From Gammaproteobacteria bacterium (GTDB lineage Bacteria; Pseudomonadota; Gammaproteobacteria; JAABTG01), in assembly GCA_034522055.1 (NCBI GenBank), contig JAXHLS010000006.1:1026790-1090789 (forward strand): a stretch of DNA of 64,000 nucleotides, given 5' to 3'. Each line of letters opens with the position of its first letter. Within the stretch, counting starts at the first letter, position 1. A model generated the notes under the pieces. That model was given only the letters and a program-made list of their open reading frames with translations. It searched no databases and was not told where the DNA came from. The position numbers and the translations under genes were made by a program. Below are positions 58,295 through 64,000 of this stretch, in pieces.

Positions 58295-59782
58295 ATGTCC
58301 TACAAGAGCCTAGGCAACCCCTACGACGAGAACTCCGACCTGACCCACGGGCCGGGCTGCAACTGCCCCATCTGCGTGTTTCAGCGCGAGCAGGCCGAGG
58401 CCCGCTACGAATGCAGTGAGACGGAGCTCACCGAACGCCTGGAGCGGGCGGTGTTCGAGGGCACCATCGCCACCGGCACCCAGGCAGCCATGCCCGCCCC
58501 CGTCCGCGGCGACCAGCTGGAGTCGGCTGATGACGTCATGGACCGCGCCATCGAGAGCGCCATCGTGCGCGGCGTATTCGGCCACGACGACATGAGCCGG
58601 CGCGGCTTCCTCAGCACCGTGGGCGGTGGCACCCTGGCCGCTATCCTCGGCACCATGCTGCCCATGGACAAGGTGAAGGCGGCGGTCAAGGAGAGCATGG
58701 GCAAGCCCGAGAAGACCAAGCTCAAGGTGGGCTTCGTGCCCATCACCTGCGCCACGCCCATCATCATGGCCAAGCCCATGGGCTTCTACGAGAAATACGG
58801 CCTGGACGTGGATGTCATCAAGACCGCCGGCTGGGCGGTGGCCCGGGACAAGTCCCTGAACAAGGAATACGACGCCAGCCACATGCTCACCCCTATGCCG
58901 CTCGCCATCTCCATGGGCGCCGGCTCCACCGCCGAGCCCTTCATCATGCCGGCGGTGGAGAACATCAACGGCCAGGCCATCGTGCTGCACGTCAAGCACA
59001 AGGACAAGCGGGACCCCAAGCAGTGGAAGGGCTTCAAGTTCGGCGTACCCTTCGACTATTCCATGCACAACTTCCTGTTGCGCTACTACGTGGCCGAGCA
59101 TGGCATCGACCCGGACCAGGACATCCAGATCCGCGTGGTGCCGCCGCCGGAGATGGTGGCCAACCTGCGGGCCGGCAACCTGGACGGCTACCTCAGCCCG
59201 GACCCCTTCAACCAACGCGCGGTGTGGGAGAAGGTGGGCTTCATCCACATCCTCACCAAGGACATCTGGGCCGGCCACCCCTGCTGCGCCTTCGCCTGCT
59301 CCAAGGAGTTCGCCACCACCCTGCCGAACACCTACGCGGCCCTGCTGAAGTCCATCGTGGATGCCACGGCCTATTCCTCCAAGCACGAGAATCGCAAGGA
59401 GATCTCCGCCGCCATCGCGCCCAAGAATTTCCTCAACCAGCCGGTGCCGGTCATCGAGCAGGTGCTCACGGGGCGTTACGCCGACGGCCTTGGCAACGTC
59501 AAGAACGACCCCGACCGCATCGACTTCGACCCCTTCCCCTGGCACTCCATGGCGGTGTGGATCCTCACCCAGATGAAACGCTGGGGCTATGTGGAAGGCG
59601 ACATCGACTACCGCAAGATCGCCGAGGAGGTCTATCTGGCGGCGGATGCCGGCAAGATGATGAAGGAGCTGGGTTACCCGGTGCCGGACAAGACTTACGA
59701 GTCGTACACCATCATGGGCAAGACCTTCGATCCCGCCACCCCCGAGGACTACGTGAACAGCTTTGCCATCAAAAGGGGCTGA
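58295..59782 (+). CDS. NrtA/CmpA-type ABC substrate-binding protein
   Basis: The 495-residue protein binds nitrate/bicarbonate/cyanate-type solutes by family: KLKVGFVPITCATPIIMAKP, GFYEKYGLDVDVIKTAGW and WAGHPCCAFACSKEFA. It is unusual in having about 100 residues before a twin-arginine signal (MSRRGFLSTVGGG, Arg102-Arg103). That extension begins with a cysteine cluster GPGCNCPICVF (Cys22, Cys24, Cys27) able to bind a metal. The ATG at 58295 follows AGGAGAGAG; the Tat motif would then be internal, unless translation starts later. A strong terminator separates it from the permease gene. Confidence 0.87.
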   Translation: MSYKSLGNPYDENSDLTHGPGCNCPICVFQREQAEARYECSETELTERLERAVFEGTIATGTQAAMPAPVRGDQLESADDVMDRAIESAIVRGVFGHDDMSRRGFLSTVGGGTLAAILGTMLPMDKVKAAVKESMGKPEKTKLKVGFVPITCATPIIMAKPMGFYEKYGLDVDVIKTAGWAVARDKSLNKEYDASHMLTPMPLAISMGAGSTAEPFIMPAVENINGQAIVLHVKHKDKRDPKQWKGFKFGVPFDYSMHNFLLRYYVAEHGIDPDQDIQIRVVPPPEMVANLRAGNLDGYLSPDPFNQRAVWEKVGFIHILTKDIWAGHPCCAFACSKEFATTLPNTYAALLKSIVDATAYSSKHENRKEISAAIAPKNFLNQPVPVIEQVLTGRYADGLGNVKNDPDRIDFDPFPWHSMAVWILTQMKRWGYVEGDIDYRKIAEEVYLAADAGKMMKELGYPVPDKTYESYTIMGKTFDPATPEDYVNSFAIKRG

Positions 59783-59820
59783 TTCGGCAGCCGGTGCACC
59801 AAACTGGGTCGATGACCCGA

Positions 59821-59850
59821 GGGGGGATTGACGCAATCCCCCCTTTTTTT
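59821..59850 (+). terminator. Rho-independent terminator within operon
   Basis: GGGGGGATTG, loop ACG, CAATCCCCCC then seven T. It lies between the binding-protein and permease genes, so the binding protein is probably made in excess over the membrane parts by partial read-through. Confidence 0.9.
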
Positions 59851-59934
59851 CGCCTGCCCAAAGCCCGGCATGGAAATTGCTCGACTCCCTGTGACGTCTG
59901 AACCAAACGCATTCAAACCCGTCAGGAGCGATTC

Positions 59935-60765
59935 ATGCTGAAGTCCCTCAACCTGCGCGCCGCCCTGCTGTCGGTGGTGCTGCTGGCCATTTTGCTCGGC
60001 ATATGGGAGCTGGCCAACCAGCCGCCCGACGCCGAAAAGGCCCTCACGGAATACGAGCTGCTCATGGGCGGCGCCGATCAGGAGGCCCGGGTGCCACCGC
60101 CATCCGCCGTCATCGAACGGGCCTACGAGGAGTTGTCCAACCCCTTCTACGACAAGGGTCCCAACGACAAGGGGATCGGCATCCAGCTCGGCTATTCCAT
60201 CTACCGGGTGCTAGCGGGTTTCCTGCTGGCGGCCCTCATCGCCATCCCCGTGGGCTTCCTCATCGGCATGTCGCCCATGATGCACAAGGCGCTGAACCCC
60301 TACATCCAGGTGCTGCGCCCCATCTCGCCCCTGGCATGGATGCCCCTGGCCCTGTTCATCATCAAGGACTCGGAGGCCTCGTCCATCTTCGTCATCTTCA
60401 TCTGCTCCATCTGGCCCATGCTCATCAACACCGCCTTCGGCGTGGCTAACGTGCGCCAAGACTGGCTCAACGTCGCGCGCACCCACGAACTCTCGCCCCT
60501 GCGCACCGCCTTCACCGTCATCCTGCCCGCCGCCGCGCCCACCATCCTCACCGGCATGCGCATCTCCATCGGCATCGCCTGGCTGGTCATCGTGGCGGCG
60601 GAGATGCTGGTGGGGGGCACCGGTATCGGCTACTACGTGTGGAACGAGTGGAACAACCTGGACCTCACCAGCGTGATCTTCTCCATCCTCATGATCGGTA
60701 TCGTGGGGATGGTCCTGGACCTCGCCCTGTCCACTGCCACTCGTTTCGTGGAATACGAGGAGTAA
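59935..60765 (+). CDS. ABC transporter permease (NrtB/TauC type)
   Basis: The 276-residue membrane protein has about six helices and the coupling loop with EAA-like sequence (ARTHELSPLRTAFTVILPAA, LTGMRISIGIAWLVIVAAEM). It forms the channel of the importer with the 58295 and 60770 products. CAGGAGCG precedes the start; it ends 4 bases before the ATPase gene. Confidence 0.92.
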   Translation: MLKSLNLRAALLSVVLLAILLGIWELANQPPDAEKALTEYELLMGGADQEARVPPPSAVIERAYEELSNPFYDKGPNDKGIGIQLGYSIYRVLAGFLLAALIAIPVGFLIGMSPMMHKALNPYIQVLRPISPLAWMPLALFIIKDSEASSIFVIFICSIWPMLINTAFGVANVRQDWLNVARTHELSPLRTAFTVILPAAAPTILTGMRISIGIAWLVIVAAEMLVGGTGIGYYVWNEWNNLDLTSVIFSILMIGIVGMVLDLALSTATRFVEYEE

Positions 60766-60769
60766 CCCC

Positions 60770-61723
60770 ATGACCCGTCATCACTTCGTGGAGGTCGAGA
60801 ACCTCAGCAAGCGCTTCGGCAGCGGCGCCAACCAGCTCACCGTCTTCGAGCAGGCCAACTTCGGCATCGAGAAGGGGGAGTACGTCTGCATCATCGGCCA
60901 TTCCGGCTGCGGCAAGTCCACCATCATGAACATCCTGGCCGGCCTCGACTCTGCCACCGACGGCTTCGTCTACATGGAGGGCAAAGAGGTCAAAGGGCCG
61001 GCCCTGGACCGCGGCGTGGTGTTCCAGAACTACTCCCTGATGCCGTGGATGTCCGCCCTGCGCAACATCCAGTTCGCGGTGCGTGCGCGCTGGCCCGGCT
61101 GGTCGTCGGAGCAGATCCGGGCCCACTGCTACAAGTACCTGGAGATGGTGGGGCTCACCGGCGGCACCGAGCTGCGCAAGCCCTCGGAGCTGTCGGGCGG
61201 CATGCGCCAGCGGGTATCCATCGCCCGGGCCTTCGCCATCGAGCCCAAGCTGCTGCTGCTGGACGAACCCTTCGGCGCCCTGGATGCCCTCACCCGGGGC
61301 AACATCCAGGAGGAACTCATCAAGATCTGGAGCGAAACCCACCAGACCGTGTTCATGATCACCCACGACGTGGACGAGGCCATCCTGCTGTCGGACCGTA
61401 TCCTCCTCATGACCAACGGGCCCTACGCCCGCATCGCGGAATCGGTGCAGGTGGACATCGCCCGGCCCCGGGAACGCGCCTCCATCATCCACGACCCCGG
61501 TTACTACCGCATCAGGAACCACTTGGTGGACTTCCTGGTGGCCCGCTCCAAGGGGTTGGCCGGTGGTCCGGATGCCGCCCCCCAGACCACCGCCGATGAA
61601 GAAGGCTACAACCGTCCCTTCCCGCCGCAGGTGAACCCGGCCCGGGACGGCAAGGATGTGGCCCCGCCGCCGGCCGCCGCGCGGCAACGGCAAGACCCCA
61701 GAAAAGAGGAGCGCGTGGCATGA
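60770..61723 (+). CDS. ABC transporter ATPase (NrtD/TauB type)
   Basis: The 317-residue protein has Walker [10 protein letters not shown], signature [15 protein letters not shown] and Walker [16 protein letters not shown]. The last 60 residues form a Pro/Asp/Arg-rich tail not needed for ATPase function. It overlaps the CobW gene by 4 bases (ATGA). Confidence 0.93.
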   Translation: MTRHHFVEVENLSKRFGSGANQLTVFEQANFGIEKGEYVCIIGHSGCGKSTIMNILAGLDSATDGFVYMEGKEVKGPALDRGVVFQNYSLMPWMSALRNIQFAVRARWPGWSSEQIRAHCYKYLEMVGLTGGTELRKPSELSGGMRQRVSIARAFAIEPKLLLLDEPFGALDALTRGNIQEELIKIWSETHQTVFMITHDVDEAILLSDRILLMTNGPYARIAESVQVDIARPRERASIIHDPGYYRIRNHLVDFLVARSKGLAGGPDAAPQTTADEEGYNRPFPPQVNPARDGKDVAPPPAAARQRQDPRKEERVA

Positions 61724-63114
61724 GCACCTGCCTGAACGAGACCTGCGACGAACCGCCGGAGGCCGCCCCCACCGAGGACCTGGACCAGCGGGTGCCGGTC
61801 ACCGTGCTCACCGGCTTCCTGGGATCAGGCAAGACCACCCTCTTGAACCGCATCCTCACGGAGCAGCACGGCAAGCGTATCGCCGTCATCGAGAACGAGT
61901 ACGGCGAGATCGGCATCGACCACGAGCTGGTGGTGAACACCGACGAAGAGGTGTTCGAGATGAACAACGGCTGCATATGCTGCACCGTGCGCGGGGACCT
62001 CATCCGCATTCTCGGGCGCCTCATGCGCCGCAAGCACAGCTTCGACCACATTCTTATCGAGACCACCGGCATGGCCGATCCCGGCCCGGTGGCCCAGACC
62101 TTCTTCATGGACGAGGAGATGAAGGACAAGCTGCGCCTCGACGCCATCGTCACGGTGGCGGACGCCCGCCATCTCGGCGAGCACCTGGGCGACTCGCGGG
62201 AATGCGATGCCCAGATCGCCTTCGGCGACGTGGTGCTGTTGAACAAGGCGGACCTGGTGGATGACGCCACGCTGGAAGGGATCCGCCGCGACATCAGCGC
62301 CCGCAACCCCATGGCCACCATCCACACCACCCGCTACGGCGCCATCGACCTGGACCGGGTGCTCGGGATCCGCGCCTTCGACCTGGCGGCGAAGACCCGG
62401 GACATGCCCGATTTTCTCACCGAGGAGCTGCCCTTCGAATGGGCGGGCACCTTCACCCTGGAGGCCGGCGAGTACATCCTGCGCTTCCAGCCCGGGCCCG
62501 ATCCCACCATCGACATCGTCGTGGGGGCCGTCACGCCGGAACAGCCATTCGAGCACTGGAAGCAGGCCGGGATCCGGCTCTATGCGCATACCCCCGCCGG
62601 CTACGGCCAAGAGCCCCTGGTGCCCGGCGAGGCCCTGCAGCGCCTCGCCATCGCCGAGGCCCGCGAGACCACTTACCGGCTGGCCATCGATGTCCCGGGC
62701 AACTACGTGCTCCTCACCCAACACCTGCCCGAGGAGTTCTCCATGACCCTCGAGGATGCCGGGGGGTCCCTGGCACCCCAGACGGAGCACCGCTACGCCA
62801 GCCCCCACGAGCACGACGACAGCGTGGGCTCGGTGGGCCTGCGCCTGCCCGGCGACCTGGACCCCCAGCGCTTCGAGCGCTGGATCGTCAACCTGCTGCG
62901 CACCAAGGGCCCGGACATCTTCCGTATGAAGGGGATCCTGGCCCTGGCGGGCGATTCCAAGCGCTTCGTGTTCCAGGGCGTACACATGCTCTTCGACGGC
63001 CAGCCGGGCCGGGAATGGGAGCCCGACAGCCGCCGCGAGAACCAGATGATCGTCATCGGCCGCAACCTCGACCGGGCCTTCCTCGAGGCCGGCTTCGCCA
63101 GTTGTCGCGCCTGA
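61720..63114 (+). CDS. CobW/P47K-family GTPase metallochaperone
   Basis: The 464-residue protein has the P-loop [12 protein letters not shown], the metal motif [12 protein letters not shown] (CxCC), [11 protein letters not shown] and the NKAD guanine-binding motif in [10 protein letters not shown], followed by a longer than usual C-terminal half (to residue 464). CobW/P47K proteins deliver zinc or cobalt to enzymes such as nitrile hydratase. Cysteine spacing is intact. Being translationally coupled to an anion importer and to a WD40 gene suggests it matures a metal enzyme encoded further right, outside the window. Confidence 0.9.
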   Translation: MSTCLNETCDEPPEAAPTEDLDQRVPVTVLTGFLGSGKTTLLNRILTEQHGKRIAVIENEYGEIGIDHELVVNTDEEVFEMNNGCICCTVRGDLIRILGRLMRRKHSFDHILIETTGMADPGPVAQTFFMDEEMKDKLRLDAIVTVADARHLGEHLGDSRECDAQIAFGDVVLLNKADLVDDATLEGIRRDISARNPMATIHTTRYGAIDLDRVLGIRAFDLAAKTRDMPDFLTEELPFEWAGTFTLEAGEYILRFQPGPDPTIDIVVGAVTPEQPFEHWKQAGIRLYAHTPAGYGQEPLVPGEALQRLAIAEARETTYRLAIDVPGNYVLLTQHLPEEFSMTLEDAGGSLAPQTEHRYASPHEHDDSVGSVGLRLPGDLDPQRFERWIVNLLRTKGPDIFRMKGILALAGDSKRFVFQGVHMLFDGQPGREWEPDSRRENQMIVIGRNLDRAFLEAGFASCRA

Positions 63115-64000
63115 TGAACGAACCGGCCCACACCACCGCCATGGCGATCGGCGACACCCCGATGGAACTGGCATGGGCGACGGTGATGGCGGAGAGCATC
63201 GCCGGCCTCGCCTGGTCCGCGGACGGCGCCACCCTCTATGCCGGCAGCGCCGACGGCCAGCTGGTGGGGCTGCAGGGGGACGGCGACTGGCGTTTCCGCT
63301 GCCAGGCCCACGACGAGGGCATCACCCGGGTGTGCGCCCAACCCGGCAGCACCACCCTGGCCACGGCCGGCGAAGACGGCCGCGTCAAGTTATGGCAGGG
63401 CGACACCGGCGACGCCCTGGCCACGCCGGTGGCCGACCGGCAATGGATAGAACACCTGGCCTGGTCCCCCGACGGCACCCTGCTGGCGGCCGCCGCCGGA
63501 CCGCGCCTCCACGTCACCGACCACGACGGCGCCAGCCATACCTGGGAAGGCCATCCGGGCAACATCGGCGCCATCCGCTGGGCCCCCTCGGGCAAGCGCC
63601 TCGCCAGCGGCGCCAACAAGGGCGTCCACCTGTGGAACGTGGGCAGTTGGGAACCCGTCAAGGTGATGGACTTCCCGGGCGCCAGCGTCGCCCTGGCCTG
63701 GAGTGCCGACGGCAAGGCCCTGTCCACCGGCACCCAGGACGGCTTCCTCTATGTGCGTCTCCACGGCCCCGGCACCACCCCGCGCCTGCTCACCATGAGC
63801 GGCTACCCCGGCAAGGTCAGTGCCCTGGCCTGGCAGCCCCATCCCCGCCCCGGCCAACTCCTCGTCGCCAGTTGCGGCGGCAGTGACGTGGTGTTGTGGC
63901 GCCTCGACCCGCGGGACAGCAAACGCGAGGCCAGCCCCCTGCGCCACCACGACCATACCGTCACCGCGCTGGCCTGGTGCGGCGATGGCCGTTTCCTGGG
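63114..64000 (+). CDS. WD40-repeat protein, 3' end outside window
   Basis: An open frame runs from ATG 63114 (TGATG overlap with the CobW stop) to the right edge without a stop, at least 295 residues. It contains at least six propeller blades: GLAWSADGATLYAGSADGQL, LATAGEDGRVKLWQGDTG, HLAWSPDGTLLAAAAG, AIRWAPSGKRLASGANKGVH, ALAWSADGKALSTGTQDGFL and ALAWQPHPRPG. There is no signal peptide, so it is cytoplasmic. A scaffold role with the CobW protein is inferred from translational coupling. Confidence 0.85.
   Translation, partial: MNEPAHTTAMAIGDTPMELAWATVMAESIAGLAWSADGATLYAGSADGQLVGLQGDGDWRFRCQAHDEGITRVCAQPGSTTLATAGEDGRVKLWQGDTGDALATPVADRQWIEHLAWSPDGTLLAAAAGPRLHVTDHDGASHTWEGHPGNIGAIRWAPSGKRLASGANKGVHLWNVGSWEPVKVMDFPGASVALAWSADGKALSTGTQDGFLYVRLHGPGTTPRLLTMSGYPGKVSALAWQPHPRPGQLLVASCGGSDVVLWRLDPRDSKREASPLRHHDHTVTALAWCGDGRFL

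Noticed and set aside
63173-63886. 237-codon Arg/Pro-rich frame at the right end
   Set aside because: It is a shadow of the WD40 gene, which starts at 63114 in another frame and runs off the window.

Overview
The window is GC-rich, densely coded DNA from a Gram-negative proteobacterium. LptF/LptG, a general porin, RelA, SelO and many signal peptides point to a diderm. The concentration of secreted sulfurtransferases, a YeeE/YedE-type sulfur-compound permease and c-type cytochrome suggests a sulfur-metabolising gammaproteobacterium (Chromatiales/Ectothiorhodospiraceae-like). That placement is inference; no rRNA or other phylogenetic marker is present and I saw no tRNA.

Region 1 (about 0.25-21 kb) is a sulfur/arsenic region. 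It opens with a five-heme cytochrome c, a PhnD-like periplasmic binding lipoprotein, a histidine kinase and a sigma-54 response regulator in overlapping frames, which looks like a three-component sensor. Downstream come six secreted rhodanese-family proteins (two of them two-domain), the YeeE/YedE permease, a YVTN beta-propeller protein, a Crp/Fnr regulator and a porin. The later rhodaneses are interleaved with arsenic genes: arsR, arsC, acr3, an ArsP-type permease, arsM and a small CxxC thioredoxin. Two sulfurtransferase genes carry candidate -24/-12 (sigma-54) promoters.

Region 2 (about 21-27.3 kb) is a decay zone. It holds a VapBC pair with a truncated toxin, a ~190-bp dispersed repeat, a fused relic of CusB/CusA/outer-membrane genes, and a second RND pump with a frameshift and a ~300-residue internal deletion next to an intact adaptor. 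Region 3 (27.4-31.3 kb) is a PaoABC-like Tat-exported molybdenum hydroxylase.

Region 4 (31.4-47.1 kb) is, by family content and order, a bacterial sphingolipid (ceramide) locus: serine palmitoyltransferase, a dedicated acyl carrier protein, an acyl-ACP/AMP ligase, an NAD-dependent reductase (CerR-like), the GNAT-type ceramide synthase and an MsbA-like flippase. Flanking genes fit head-group addition and export: a CDP-alcohol phosphotransferase, two nucleotidyltransferases, a nucleotidyltransferase-like protein, a phosphoesterase, LptF/LptG and an LpxO-like hydroxylase.

Region 5 (47.2-56.3 kb) is mixed housekeeping: a Met/Gly/Pro-rich secreted protein, a CNT nucleoside transporter, relA, a SelW-like protein, an amidohydrolase, a YdjM-like membrane protein and selO. 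Region 6 (56.4-64 kb) has a sigma-54 activator divergent from an NrtA/CmpA-type ABC transporter, a CobW/P47K GTPase and a WD40 protein that runs off the end. A good -24/-12 promoter and a 15-bp perfect inverted repeat lie between them. Several dispersed palindromic repeats link the regions.
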